NCBI GenBank assembly: GCA_036867785.1
Contig: CP145419.1
Location: 558,001-622,000, forward strand
Direction: 5' to 3'
Origin: Plasmodiophora brassicae
Lineage: Eukaryota > Endomyxa: Phytomyxea > Phytomyxea > Plasmodiophorida
Length of the DNA: 64,000 nucleotides
This document shows positions 20,702 to 33,692 of this stretch, in pieces (the stretch's first letter is position 1; each line of letters starts with the position of its first letter). Below the pieces are notes generated by a model that was not told where the DNA came from, searched no databases, and saw only the letters and a program-made list of their open reading frames with translations. A program made the translations under genes and the position numbers.

Positions 20702-20762
20702 TTCACACAACTAAGACGGGACAGCGATCCACGAAAATAACAGTACCCGAGCGCTGAGATGT
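20702..20762. repeat. Dispersed repeat copy 2, downstream of the gypsy fragment
   Basis: Matches 19638-19700 in the same orientation. Its position 3' of integrase would fit the start of an old LTR or the 3' non-coding part of the element. Confidence 0.65.
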
Positions 20763-20853
20763 ATGTAGTGACGAGATCTCTACCAGTGGGCCAGATACAG
20801 AGTCTACACTTTGGCTAGGTGGTTTAGATTGATACTCGCTCGACAAGCGCAAA

Positions 20854-23800
20854 TCATAATGACGACGGCTTAACAGCCCACTTCCGGAAGTCGTTGCGGA
20901 AGAGTGTCAGGTTCTGTGTGAACTTGTCCCGGTTGCGGTTGTCCAAGTTCGGACGAACACCATCCATGAGCCGCTCGAATGCGGCAACAACAGCACCTTG
21001 AAGCTCAGGCGGTTGGGCGAGTATGATTTCCTGCTTGTAAGTGTTGAACGCTTGCTCCATGTTCAATAGAAGACTCAGGACCGGCCTTGACAACGACCAA
21101 TAGTTGGGCGCATTTTCGAATACAATCAGCGACATTAGGAGCCGCAAGAGCTGGACAAGCAAATCGCCACATTTCACCTAGCAAGGAACCGTAAGAACGC
21201 TGGACGACACTGGCATGTACACGCGATACAATTTGCGCGTCGAACTTCTTGTACGCATCAGACTTTGTTGACTTTCTGCTTTCCTTGAAGGCAAACGTAG
21301 CAACGTTATCGACTGCAGACGCTGCAAGAGACGAAACACGTGCGTCGAAATTGGCAATACCATCCGCCATTGACGAAAGCAGGGCATGGAAGCTAGGCAC
21401 CCACGGTTAGTACATGGTTAGAACTGAAAAACGCATTAAACCAACATAGCAGCGTCAAGTTCGACCATGAGGTCTATGTGGTTGCGATACAGGATTTCCA
21501 TCAGGTTGAAGTACTTCGAGGAGATCTTCTTGAAGGCGAGTAGCTCGTTCAACGGGAACAACAGGATCAGTTTAACAACGGTCTGGAACGCCGTCGTAAG
21601 GCTGGGGTCATTATACAAACGAAACACACCTACGACCAGTTACACACTAGGGCGCGCCAAACGCTTGTACCATGACAGACGTACCAAAGTTTGTGTAGTC
21701 ACCCGTAAGGCCGTTATACAGAATGTCCATGCAAAGCCCTATTCCCTTGTACCGATCTTTGTAAATGTCAGTAACGGCATCGGTGCACGCAAGGATGCGA
21801 TTTCCATAGATGGCAATAACTTTGCTTGACTCTTTGAAGAGGATCTGTTAAGTAATGAGCCAACGCAGCCATTACAGAGCGGATACGACCTACGATTCCG
21901 TTTGGTACCGACGGGCTAAACGTGATACGCTGGGTTCGGTTCAGGACGAACTCGGCAGTGAATCGAAGAACAGGAACAGCGCAAGACGGAACATCCCACA
22001 AGCTCTCCAGGAGACGAAGTACCTGCCCGAAATACTTGGGATAAATCCAGTCGAAGACGATATTGTATGCCATCTTGTTGTATGTCGACTGGACAATACC
22101 ACGAAGGTCCCTTGCTAGACCGATCCCGAGGCGCTTGACCTAAAAGCAGTTAGCGAAAACGCAACCACTGCAACGCGTCCGCATACCTCTTCGCTTCGAA
22201 AGTTCGAATGTTGGCTGAGATGCGTAAAACGTGCATCGAACGGCTCCATAAACTGATCGAAGTAGTCGATATTTGGTTCAGAGAACACCATGCGACCCCA
22301 AGTTATGTAAAATTTCGTTCGAAGCTTCGAATTCGCGGGAACGTCGAGGAACGGGAAGACTTCAGCGTTGCCGTGATTAGTCAAGATCGACTTTGCGGCA
22401 TCGATCTGCAGAAGAAGTTTGGCGGTCGTGTAGCCAGAGGACAAGTCATGGAGCAGGGTCAGTGCATCATCACACACGTTCGTTTGACGTGCCCACAGTT
22501 TCAAGGTTGAAACTATTTTCTGCGAACAGCCTGTTAATGCAACCAGCAGAAAGAGCAGACATAGGATACCTGAAGCATAGCTGTTAGGACAGATGCCTGA
22601 TCTGTTGGCGATCCAATTGATTCAGACATTGCTTGGTATATCTGAGGCTGCGGCGAAGGTGAAACAGGATCCAGGATTCGGATACCGCGGGATATTGCCT
22701 CCTGGCCAATGTGAGCCCTAACAACGACGTTAATCGTGTGGAACATTCGCGGCGTAAAACCACATACTTCCTGAACTGCTGGAAGAAGTAGATAATAGCC
22801 AGGTCAATGTAGGGAGTCACAGGCGCCCCAACAGCAACGGACGACGCGACACGAGTTGTAACAGTGTCGAGAATTAGGAACACACGGGCGCTTAGCTGTC
22901 CGTCAATAGTGATCTGATCATCCCGCGACGACATAGTCGTAATATGACCCGAGATCACAGATCCAACAACGTAGATGAGCCAAGCAATCGATGCTGAGAA
23001 TAGACAGCATGTCAGCACAAACCAAAATAGCAGCTGGGACGAAACACCAACCTTCACCAACCGACAAATTCTTCCAAAACTGCTGGTCGGTGATACGTTC
23101 CTGTCGCAGACGTTCGACAGCTTCCCGATATGTTTGCAGGAGGGGATCGAGCCGAGACGAAAGATACGAGAACGTGGCAGGGTAGACGTGCCTACAAAAG
23201 CCATCAAACACCGGGTCACTGCACATAAGTGAAAGTGACGTACCGGCAGAGAGTAGGGATGTAATGAAGTTGCTCAGCAATGGCCGACTCTTCGAAAAAT
23301 GATGCGATGTCATCTTCATCGACAGCGTGGCCTGCGGCTTTCATTCTCGTGTCAATGAAAGCTTGCGTGACCTGAAGCAATATCCGATAAGGGAACGTAC
23401 AGAACAACATGGGTGAAGCCCAACCTGGGGAACAAGTGTGTCCAGAAATGTCGGTAGGTCACCGCGCATGAACGGGATTGATAGTGTCAAACGGGCCCAG
23501 AGAGTCACAAGATAGTGGGTGGCACCACCAACCCATTTCCAGTTATCAAAGCTGGTAACAGTGAAGTTCGCTACGGCGCGAATCCACGGGCCGTATTCGT
23601 CAACCTAGCCACACTTGTCAAGGACCCCCTTCCATACAGCAAGCAAGACAGCGAGGTTACATTGGCGAGATCCTGCAACTGATAGTTCGCCTTCATTGCG
23701 ACAAGCAACCGACAGAAGTGAATGTAGCTCTCTTTATCTGCAAGTACTTGCGAATGGCTAACGATGATTTCCGAAGTTGAAACGCATAAGCACTTCAGGT

Positions 23801-25022
23801 ATCTGGGCGATGATCAGTTACATGAGTGGCCAAAACCCAGACCACACGTACGCTTTTCGTAGTTCCTCAGTTGAAAAGAGCGACCTTCTACAGGATGCAA
23901 GCTGCACAAGAATCTCCATACACTACGGTAGAGTAAGTGGCTTGACATCATGCGACACAGTGAAGCACTAGACCTTGCTGGCAAGCGGCGGCTTGTTCTT
24001 GATTAGAATATCGAAGAATAGCCGAAGAATGGACGAGTCCTCTACAGTGCTCCTCCAGGAGGATGGAATTTGCAAAGAGCCAAATTCTTCGGTAGATTCA
24101 TCGGCGCAGGTCCCAATATAATCAAACGAGAGGCATTTCAACGACAGCGTCAGTGCCTGAAGCATGCATTTCTCGTGGGGCGCCGGTGGTGGGCTCGACG
24201 ATGGAGAAGAGGCGATCAGCTGTTTCAAAGTGTTCAACGAAATCTGAAAGACGTGAAGTAGCGCCTTGTCTCGAAACGATACGGCAGTCTTGCGCTGCTG
24301 AGAAATCGTCTCGCCTGCCACATTGTCTTAGTGACATGATCCATTTGCTAGGAACGCACGGCAACCCTACTTTGAATGGCATGGTTCATCTCGTCAACCA
24401 GCTCGGTAAGCAGCTGTAGCCCAAGAATGCAATGGGAAAGCGAATACTCCAGGAACTTGGCGATGTCCGTAACGATATCTTGGTGAGATGCATGAAGCCA
24501 TCCAAGTTTCGCCATCCGGCAAACGACCTGTGCGAGATGTGTCACTCGAGTACGAAGGACATTCCAAGTAGCCACACACCTGAATTAGAGCAGCAAAGAC
24601 GAACGGAGGCAGATCCTTCTGACAGTTCGTTGCCAACCAGTTCAGCAGATAGTTTCGCATATCAACAGTTTGATCAACAGTAAACGCGTTCCAGAACTGC
24701 GTTATCAGTCTCAGAAGGCTCGAGCCGGCGAGGAGCAGAGCAAACGGTTTCGTCGAGTGGTCCAGGATAAACTGGCACTGGCTAATACATTCGCTATTGG
24801 TCGAAAACGGTGCGAGTGCCGCTTGTGCCTGCCGCCGTTCACCTGCAGGACCACCAGGACTTAAGCAAGACGCACGAACCCAACCCCGGATCACACCAGA
24901 CCGGCATCGCTGGAACTATACAACCGTTCAGCCAGCCCTTCCAGTTGCGCTAGCCTGTCGGCATCCGCCTTATGGTCCGCCAGCCCGGCGCCCGGCGGAC
25001 GCTCGGCGCTGGACTCCATCAT
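20854..25022 (-). CDS. XPO7: Exportin-7 (importin-beta family nuclear export receptor)
   Basis: A multi-exon gene of more than 15 exons with introns of about 50-65 bp; I did not resolve every junction. The start MMESSAERP leads into LAQLEGLAERLYSSSDAG, and an intron joins to ALAPFSTNSECISQCQF, matching the N-terminus of XPO7. Further conserved blocks, in order, are LLNWLATNCQ, FDYIGTCADEST with IPSSWRSTVEDSS, FFEESAIAEQLHY, VFDWIYPKYFGQVL, AVPVLRFTAEFVLNRTQR, VFRLYNDPSLTTAFQTVVK, ENAPNYWSLSRPVLSLLL and the end RDKFTQNLTLFRNDFRKW. Exportin-7 carries proteins out of the nucleus with Ran-GTP. Family size (about 1087 aa in human) fits the span after removing introns. No obvious disruption seen. 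Confidence 0.9.
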
Positions 25023-25184
25023 GACAGCAGCGCCACCTGGCAATCGCGAACTGCAATGGAAAATGTCCGTCGCAATTCCAAACCCGCATGAAGACTGCAG
25101 CAGTTACGTCTACGTCCCACACCCTGTTTGCGCATGTGGCTGAGTCAGGACTACCTACTACACTGGTATTGCCGAGCTGTATTG

Positions 25185-26444
25185 TTACAATTTGCTCCCC
25201 GTGTTTGATGTGCGCGTGCTGCGCCGGCGCTTGGGTTCGGGTGTCAACCCAGATGGTGGCGGAGGATGGGAAGCAGGTGGGACGGCCGGGAGGGGCAAGG
25301 TCGCGGCGTTCATGTGCTTCTGCAGTCGTTTCAGGTCGCGCTCTTCGTCAATCGCTGCTTTACGATCCTTTGCACTGTCGGTACCACATAACGTAAGAAG
25401 GAAACCAAATATCGGCGTGGTACGGGGGGCGTACACGTCGCTTGTGGGGTCACGTAGCAAGTTCCGGCACTGATCTCGCTTGTGCTTCAGTTCCGCATGA
25501 AGCTCGCGACTGCCAGGGCCGACACTGGAAACTTCGTTTGCTAGGTCGTCAATTGCATTCAGAGCTGTTGTCAGCTTCTCGAACTCGGGGTTGCCATCGT
25601 CAAGCTGAACTAGGAACCTATCACACTATCAGCACATATCCGAAACGGATTGGCAGCGACAGACGCGTTGACCTGTCGACGACGTCGCCCAGGTCAAGGT
25701 TACTGGCGGCTCCCCTGACACAAGAGAGGGCGATTTGCGATGGCGGAAACAGAAATATTGCATCCGAAAACATGAGCTGTTCGACGAGCCCGGTCGCACC
25801 GTTCAACAGCGGCTTCGCCTTGTCCTTGTCCAGGTGCTTCAGCTCATTGACGAAGCCCTGAACCGCTCGATACGGCGTGTGAACTTTCAAATGGAAGTTG
25901 ATCCCTTCGATCAGGACATGCTCGTTCTCGACCAGTTGGGATGCTGTCGTCCCCGTCGCGTTAGCCAGGTCGCCAATACGGATGTGTGCCTCCTCTGATT
26001 TCGTGGCCAGAAGTAAAGCTGTCGCCGCAATCACACGAGGCTCTTCGTCCATGACAGTGCGCCCGAGGTAGAACCTCTTGAAGTATACAATTGCAGTGCC
26101 CTGAAACGGAACGACGCCTGTTAAAGACCAAGCCACATCTGCGATAAGGTGCCCGTTACCACAACGGTTGGCGGCAGGCGAAACGTTGCCGCGAATTCTT
26201 GAATACGACGTTCATAATAACGCAGCATTGTCGCCTGCTCGGCGTCAGTCAACTCGTCGGCGTTCGCGTCAGTCATCACCGACGACCGCTCGCTTCGGTA
26301 CTGTTCCAGAGCGGCACGCCGCTTCCTGCACCACACCACATCAATCGGTCGCCTTCGCATCTGCAACCTACTGGCCTACGCGGCTAGTTCGTCGGTCGTG
26401 AATATCCATTGGTTCCGCTGCGTTGACGTCTCGAACAGCGCCAT
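25185..26444 (-). CDS. CCNH: Cyclin H (CDK-activating kinase / TFIIH subunit)
   Basis: Five exons with introns of 54, 59, 55 and 60 bp give 343 aa (human 323 aa). The start MALFETSTQRNQWIFTTDEL mirrors the human SSQKRHWTFSSEEQL. The cyclin box contains MLRYYERRIQEF, GTAIVYFKRFYLGRTVMDE, ATALLLATKSEE and NFHLKVHTPYRAVQGF; the second fold contains FLFPPSQIALSCVRGAAS. The C-terminus is a basic Pro-rich tail ending NTGSKL. Cyclin H pairs with CDK7 and MAT1 to phosphorylate CDKs and the RNA polymerase II tail. Another TFIIH-linked gene, UVSSA, is 23 kb away; I do not read that as meaningful linkage. The gene appears intact. Confidence 0.93.
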
Positions 26445-26552
26445 GCCGCACGAATTCGAAGTCCGGGCCCGGCTTTAGCGACATCATTATCAGAGGCATG
26501 GTCGGCAGCAACAGAGGGGTTTAGTAACTGTGGAACGCGATCGAAGCATTTG

Positions 26553-27195
26553 TTAACGTGCAGTTGTAGGCTTCGTGTGACCCTGGGAGGCTTTCGTCGG
26601 CCGCGTCACCAGCTGGTGCTTCTTCTTCGCCCAACGTTGCGCCATGTTGGCCCGCTGGCGAGCCTCCCATTCGTGCTGGTATTGGCCCGTAAGGACGGCG
26701 CCAATGGGCGTCCCGGGACGGCCTTTGGACGATACACCGGCCGCTGCGTTGCTGCTGCTCTTGCGCTCGGTTGCAGTCGGCCGCGCTGTCTGCACTGGGC
26801 TTTTCGCGCCCTTCGTCGCGGTCTTCGCATTGTCCTGTTTGCGGTACTCGGCGACGGTTCTCGATGAGAGCGCGCCGCTCTTGATCGCATCTCGATTCAG
26901 GGTCACGAAATCTCGGCCGGCTTCCGCATGCGACTTCGCCCAGGTCAGATAGCGTTATGCCATCGACCGGCGACGTTACCTTCGGAACATGCGTCTGCCA
27001 GTTGGTAAGCGCCTGCTTGGCGCCGTCGTTGACGATGACCTCCACCTTCCCGAACACATGCGACGGTGGCAGTTTACGCTCGATCTTCCTCGCGGAGCGT
27101 CCCACGCGACTATGCACCAGCAGCGGGTTCGTCCTGAACGACCGCCCGGGCGGCAGGAACTCGTTCGGGTCCGTCTCGTTATCCAGGTTGAACAT
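26553..27195 (-). CDS. CFAP77: CFAP77-like axonemal protein
   Basis: Two exons (26980-27195 and 26553-26933) with a 46-bp intron give 198 aa. Matching segments to CFAP77 are SFRTNPLLVHSRVGRSARK, the LPPSHVFGK block, ALTNWQTHVPK, FVTLNRDAIKSGALSSRTV with AEYRKQ, and a later PGTPIGAVLTGQYQHEWE. CFAP77 lines the inside of ciliary doublet microtubules, so its presence implies motile flagella. The start ATG 27195 is the first in frame; an additional upstream exon cannot be excluded. The C-terminus is basic (KPTTAR). Confidence 0.82.
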
Positions 27196-27318
27196 GGCGT
27201 CGCTAGACACACCACCGAACGGATTTGGTGGTACGCATGACGATCCCGTCCAGATACAATAGCATCGATCATGGGGCGGGTGCGGCGTTTGCCGTTTCGG
27301 GGCAGCGCGGGATCAAAA

Positions 27319-27866
27319 ATGTTCGTCGTCAGCCGGGTAGTTCGAGGGCGCCGTGCGGTGTGGCGTGCGACCCGCGCCTGTAGCAGTCACAGCGGGGGGC
27401 TACCGCCCGTGTGGACGCCACAAAACATTGACGAAGGCACGTTTCATGGCATTGCGGATGATACGCTGCATGCGATCGACGAGGCGCTCACCGACAGTGA
27501 TGTGCCGCCGAGCGCCATGGATGTGCAACTTACGGTACATGGGCGTCATAGGGGCATTGCTGCTGGGACAATTGATCGACCAATGGCAGGACGGCGTACT
27601 CACCATAGGGTTGACAGACAGCGGGACCTGGGTGCTCAACAAGCAGACTCCAAACAGGCAGCTGTGGCTATCGTCGCCAATCAGGTAGACGGCAAGGGTC
27701 GTTGCTCGTGCAGCTACTGAATACGTACAGCGGTCCGAAACGGTTCGACTACCTGCCGAATTCGAAAGCATGGGCGGACACACGGGACCAACTCAACCTA
27801 GGGGAACTCCTACAACAAGAACTCAGCTCTGCCCTGCACACCGACATCCGTCTCGACTCACTGTAA
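27319..27866 (+). CDS. FXN: Frataxin, mitochondrial iron-sulfur cluster assembly factor
   Basis: Three exons (27319-27534, 27590-27684, 27731-27866) give 148 aa. The Arg-rich N-terminus (MFVVSRVVRGRRAVWRATR) is a mitochondrial presequence. The frataxin fold follows: FHGIADDTLHAIDEAL (acidic helix 1), DGVLTIGLTDSGTWVLNKQT, then the hallmark NRQLWLSSPISGPKRFDY. The C-terminal helix is LGELLQQELSSAL. Frataxin regulates cysteine desulfurase during Fe-S cluster assembly. All signature residues are present. It diverges from CFAP77 over 123 bp. Confidence 0.95.
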
Positions 27867-28068
27867 ATCGCTACACTGTTCTAGTACATACGCCGGCTAG
27901 TTGTCCACTCGCTCTCTGTCCCAATATCAGCAGCAATACGCTGCGCAACAGACGTTTGCCGTTGCCGATTGCCCCCCAGCTGAGCAGAACAGTCCGTGAC
28001 TGACGGATTTGAGGGGCGCCTCTCGATCAGCGTTGGCAGCGGGGCTGGTCGCCGGGTCCTGCGTGCCG

Positions 28069-31000
28069 ATGTACATCAAGCAGCTGATAATCGAGGGGTT
28101 CAAATCGTACGGTACGAGGACGGTGATCAACGGATGGGATCCGAGTTTTACGGCGATCACGGGCGAGAATGGGAGTGGCAAGGTCGCCCGCAGTGTTAGA
28201 TTCCACGTTTCGCCGACTTAAATCGTTGCTGTCGATAGTCCAACATCCTGGATGCGATTTGCTTTGTACTGGGAATATCGCAACTCGCGCACGTTCGTGC
28301 GAGCAGCCTTCGCGAACTGGTCTACAAACAGGGCCAGGCTGGTGTCACGAAGGCGTCTGTGACAGTCGTGTTCGATAATACGGACAAGGCTAACAGCCCC
28401 ATCGGATACGAGCAGTACCAAGAGCTGACTGTCACGCGTCAAGTTAGTCACGCTTATGTCGGTGCACGCCGCTTTGTGACATTCAAGTTGCGATAGGTGG
28501 TCGTCAACGGGAAAAACAAGTACCTGATCAACGGCCACATGGCCCAGCTGAACAGAGTGCAGAATCTGTTCCACTCCGTGCAACTCAACATCAGCAATCC
28601 GACCTTCCTCGTCATGCAGGGTCGCATCACGAAGGTGCTGAACATGAAGCCTCCCGAAATCCTGGGCCTGTTGGAAGAAGCGGCCGGTACGCGCATGTAC
28701 GAAACGAAGAAGACGGCCGCGCTGAATACAATCGAAAAGAAGGAGCTGAAAGTCGCCGAGATCAACAAGACGCTTTCCGAGGAGATCACACCGCAGCTGG
28801 AGAAGCTCCGTCGAGAATGTGCTCTCTTTCACAAATGGTCGTTCACCGCGAGATACGTAACCGTGTTTGCTGATATCCCCCTCCATCAGGTCTGCCAACG
28901 CGACCGATATCCAACGTCTTGATCGTCGCGCAACTGCCTACCGCTTCGTTCAAGCCGAACAAAGTTTAAACGCGCCGATTGCTGTTGAGTATAAGGTCTG
29001 CGAACCCCAGGGTGCTACAGCCGCAATTGCTTACAGCTTGCAGAATTCCGTTGACGACCTTCACACGAAGGAGGCCGATCTTCGAGCCGAAATCGACTCT
29101 GTATCCAACGAGCTGGCGGTGGCTGAAAACTGTGCCTCTAATGAGGCCAAAAGCGCCATCGACGATCTGCAAGAGGCTGTCGCGTCCGATGCCAAGCTCT
29201 GTGTGCAGTACAAAACCAACGTTGAGGGTCTGGAGAAGACTCTTGCCGAGGAGCAATCGTTACTCGATTCAGTTCGGAACGAGTATGACAACGCCCTAAA
29301 AACCATCGAAGGAGCGAAGGCTTCCGCAGAATCGCTCTTCCAAGAAAGAAGTTCGCTGGACGCCCAGCGTCGTCAGTACGAAGACGCGATTGCGTCAATG
29401 GAAGGTACGCGCACTGGGTCGTTTCTATTACAATGCAGTGTTTAATAGCAGATGGTAGGGCAGGCAATCGGTATCAATATCGGTGATGGCCAGGGCAGTT
29501 CCGCTGCGCAGCTGATGGAGGCCGGTCGCCTGCAGGCAGAAGCGTCTGCAGCTAGAGATCAGGCTCTATTGAAGGTGCATCACCTGCAGAAAACCGTCAA
29601 AGGTCTGTCATACGTTTTCCTCGTGTGATAGAGTGTGACATGTTGCGTTTAGAAAAGCAGAATTCGCTTGCGAAGGCTTCACCCACATTTCATCAACTTC
29701 TACAGGAACGAACAGCTTTGGAGAAGAGGATTGATGCAGATCTGGAAAAGCTGAGGCAATATGACGCCCCTAAGTATGCCGTATACGTTGCCATGGGTGG
29801 TCGGCGTTGATAGTTCCATATAGAATCTCCGAATCGCTTCGGGATGTAGATGGACGGATCACTACATGCCAAGGTGAAGTCGAACTATGGAATGAACGAG
29901 TTGCCCAATTGCGTGCTCAGGTAAATCTGGGGTTCGTGCCCAGCCAAGCTCCCGGTACACACTGACAAGTTTTCCTTTAGGCTGCGAGATTTGATTTCCA
30001 GTTTACATCTCCTTCTGCGAGCTTCGATCGTTCATCTGTAAAGGGACGTGTCGCAAAGCTGATTGCTGTCCGGCAAGATGAGTTCGCTATTGCCCTTGAG
30101 GTTCAAACCATAATTATTCCCTGATAAGGCCTCGTTAATAACGGACTCGCGCCCATTTGGTAGGTTATCGCTGGTGGTCGCCTTTATAACGTCGTGGTCG
30201 ACAATCAGAATACTGGCAAACAGCTCCTGAAGAAAGGGAACTTGACTCAACGGGTCACAGTTATCCCTTTGGCCCAGATCAGACCGACCCAGAAGATTAC
30301 GTCTGAGCTGTTAAAGCGAGCACAGAGAGCTGTTGGGGCAGATAATGTATGGGTTGCAACTTCACTTGTAGATTATCCTCGTGATGTGAGTTACCTGTTC
30401 GTATAACAGTCGAACTGGAATTAACTGGTCTTCAGGTCGAGCCGGCAGTTGAGTTTGTGTTCGGGTCGTCGTTCGTTTGCAGAACGTCTGGTGCTGCGAA
30501 AACAGTAACCTTTGATCCTGCTATCAGACGACGATCTGCGACGCTTGAAGGAGACGTACTAAATCCTGAAGTAAGCTCGGCTGGGAAACCTCTCCTGCGC
30601 TGTCGCTGCTGACACTTTCCCTTTAGGGAACTCTGCGAGGAGGGTCACGCCCCAGTTCGCGGGCCGCCCTCGCTGTTCTGTCGGAATTAGCGAAGGCGAC
30701 TGAATCACGGGACGTCGCCCAGGCTTCCCTTGATGACCTTCGGCAGCAGTATTCGTCACTAAAATCCCAAGGCGATGCAGCGCGTGCATTGCAACTGGCC
30801 ATAGACGGCGCCCAGCAGGATCTGGAAATGTTGAATTCGCGCGTCGAGAAATCGGTAACGTTCGTTGAGGGTTGTCTTTTGTTGAGAATTGCTAACGGCA
30901 CTTACAGGAATGCCATGCACTTCAAGTTGAAGTAGATAATCTTAACGACCACATCAAGATGTTGCAAGAAGAGGCTGCGTTAGCGGAAACGAATGCGGCT

Positions 31001-32550
31001 GCTTATGCGGAAAAGTCCCGCTTGCTCGAAGAATCGGTTAACGCCGCCCGCGACCAGCGTGGCCGCAAGAGCGAGGAGATTGAGAAAAGTATGCGCGCTG
31101 CTAATGACGCTTTGGCCAGTGTGAACGAGAAGCTACGCGACCTGCAGCAGAAGGTAGAACGAATGGGTCTTGCAAGCGCAGGTGAACTCACCCGTTATGC
31201 TCCAATTAGTGCCATCGGGCGGAGCTTGAGATCACTCAGCAGTCCGAGCAGGCCAATGGTTTAATGTCGTCCATTAAGTCAGCAGAAATCAACATGGCCA
31301 AGCTGCGCGACAAGCTGAATTCTGCTGGCCAGCTATACACTGAAGCGCAAACGACGTATGAATCGCGATCTTCTGAACTGGAAGCACAACGTGGCATACT
31401 TCGGGACCGGAACAAAGAGGCTCAGGAACTCGCTAAGAAGCTGGAGAAGCTTCAAAAGAGTCTTAGTGACGTTGAGCTCGAGATCAAGAAGCTCAGTCAC
31501 CAACTGTCGCGCCATCAGAAAGACCAAGACACTGCGAGGCAACGCATCGACGAGTTGCTGAAGGCCCACGCATGGATTAGAGCAGAGAAACACCTCTTCG
31601 GAAAGGCCAACACGCCATATGACTTTGCTTCTCAAAATCCCGAACGCGATGCGGCTCTTCTTGCCGAGAAGAAAGCTGAGCAGGCGCAGATCGAGCGAAA
31701 GCTCAACAAAAAGGTCTTGTCATGATAGTTTTCTGACTCCCTCGACTCAGTTTGCATCCAGGTGGTGGGCATGATGGAGAAAGCCGAACACGAATACCAA
31801 GAGCTGTTGAAGAGAAGGTCGATCGTGTTAGCCGACAAAGCAAAGATTGAGCAGGTCATTGTTGATCTCGACCGGAATAAGAACCAAGTCCTTCAAACCA
31901 TTTGGGACAAGGTACGGATGACAATAGGCGAAGCGCCATGGCCCTAACGACGATTGCTTCTGCATAGGTTAATCGCGATTTCGGTTCCATCTTCTCGATG
32001 TTGCTGCCGGGAGCGTTTGCCAAACTTGAGCCGCCAACCGGAGGCACGGTCCTCGACGGGCTCGAGGTCGGTAATGGTGTGTCCCAGCTAGACGAGCCTG
32101 TCGTATAACCGTCTTCGTCCAGGTTAAAGTTGCGTTTGGAGGCATTTGGAAGGAGAGTTTATCGGAGCTTAGCGGAGGCCAAAGGTCCCTTCTTGCGTTG
32201 TCGCTCATCCTCGCCCTTCTTCTGTACAAACCTGCACCAATGTACATTCTTGATGAAGGTGAACGAATGACTTTGAGTGCGAACGTCCGTCTCTAACGTG
32301 TTGGCGCTCGTAGTTGATGCTGCGTTGGACCTGTCCCATACTCAAAACATTGGGCACATGCTGCGGACCCACTTCTCCAAGTCTCAGTTCATCGTTGTTT
32401 CGCTCAAGGACGGAATGTTCAGTAAGCCACGCTGCGTAGGAGGCTCCATGTAAACGCGCATGCTGAGACGATTTCGCAGACAACGCCAATGTCATTTTCA
32501 GGACGAAATTTGTCGATGGGGTTTCAACGGTCACAATGGCGAAAAGCTAA
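28069..32550 (+). CDS. SMC2: SMC2, condensin ATPase subunit
   Basis: A large gene with many short introns (about 15-20, not all resolved). The start is [15 protein letters not shown]. The Walker A loop [10 protein letters not shown] is followed by an intron and SNILDAIC. Then come [33 protein letters not shown] with [10 protein letters not shown], long coiled coils, and a hinge ([18 protein letters not shown], then [14 protein letters not shown]). The second coil contains [11 protein letters not shown], the head has [16 protein letters not shown], the ABC signature ELSGGQRS, Walker [20 protein letters not shown] and [13 protein letters not shown], and the gene ends [15 protein letters not shown]2 pairs with SMC4 in condensin to compact chromosomes. 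The protein stops soon after VSTV, slightly shorter at the C-terminus than the human one. It looks functional. Confidence 0.93.
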
Positions 32551-32725
32551 GCCCGGTGGAGAACGGCAAACGTATGTGCACCGTATTCCGGTGGTCAACG
32601 CTCTATTGACGGACTTGGGGTCGTCCGGGAACGATCTGAATATCTAAACGCGATGCTTTTGCTGAACAACTAAATCGCATCCAGTCATCCGGGGATGTAT
32701 TTTGTCACTATAGGAGGAACATTGA

Positions 32726-33687
32726 TCAGTGGTTTTCAGCACGCTTAGCTTCGAGTGCCGCTTCGGTTTCCGCCTTCAGGCCATCGGCCGCCTGCTTGAC
32801 CTTTCCGAGGAGGCCGCCAACGAAGCCCATGGCGGTCTGCGCTGTGCTCGTCTGCTTGACCTGGTTCACAGCCTCCTGGCTTTTCTTCGATGCGACTGCG
32901 GCAGTCTCGGTAATGTGCAACTTGGTGTCTACCTGGGAGGCGGCGCCTTTGACGCTTCTTGAGATGCCCAGCTTCTCGTCCGTCTCGGTGACTGCCTTCG
33001 TTGTGGCATTGATGGCCGACTTTGCTGTCGTCGAAATGCCCATGCGCTCATCCAAGGCCTTCGCTTGGCTAGTCACCTAAAGTCGGGTCAGCGCTCAGAT
33101 TTCTCAGCAGGGCATACAGGGACCACCAAAGTTCCAAACAGGACAGTTGACGCTAGGGCCTTGGCAACTAGCCCGGGATTCTTATTGCTGGGAGACGATG
33201 TCGCAGGAACCGCCCATGACGGAAACACGGATCCTGACTCATAACGAGACAGTACGACGCGATCCACATCAATACCGTCCAGTTTCTTCTGCAGAACGTT
33301 TTCCACCGAACCAGGCGTCTCAAACCTACAGACCACCGTCACTGAGGTCATAGCCCATTTGCAACAAAAGAGCCATACACAGCAAGGGCGGCGATAGTGT
33401 TTCCGCACTGGGCAAACTGGAACGACGATGCAGGTTCACCAGCGCTTTGTTTTAGAGCACTCTGCAAAGAACTCTTGGTGATGCTAGACACGTCTGCATC
33501 AAACCATGAACACACAGTTCATATTTGCCAACGGTGGGGCGTACTGTTGTCGCTTGTAATAGTCACGACAACTGTGTGGTCAGGCGGGAATAGTGGACCC
33601 CCGGTCGTGCGCGGCAGGCTTCGAAAAGCGGTGCTCTCCAAGTGCACCAGCGGCGAGTCGAGAAGGTACAGGAAGAACGATTTCCAT
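32726..33687 (-). CDS. RRM-like protein of the Vip1/BPA1 type
   Basis: Five exons with introns of 76, 51, 53 and 50 bp sum to 732 nt (243 aa). The first third looks like a degenerate RRM: VVVTITSDN, FQFAQCGNTIAALAV, FETPGSVENVL and GIDVDRVVL. It lacks clear aromatic RNP residues. The rest is a helical Ala/Lys-rich region with heptad-like repeats (ALDERMGISTTAKSAI, ETDEKLGISRSVKGAA) and a Gly-containing amphipathic segment (MGFVGGLLGKVKQAA), the same layout as yeast Vip1 and plant BPA1 proteins. Function of that family is vague (RNA- or membrane-associated regulators). The start at 33687 lies only 5 nt beyond the stop of the upstream same-strand gene, so the first exon is uncertain. Confidence 0.65.
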
Positions 33688-33692
33688 TCCAT

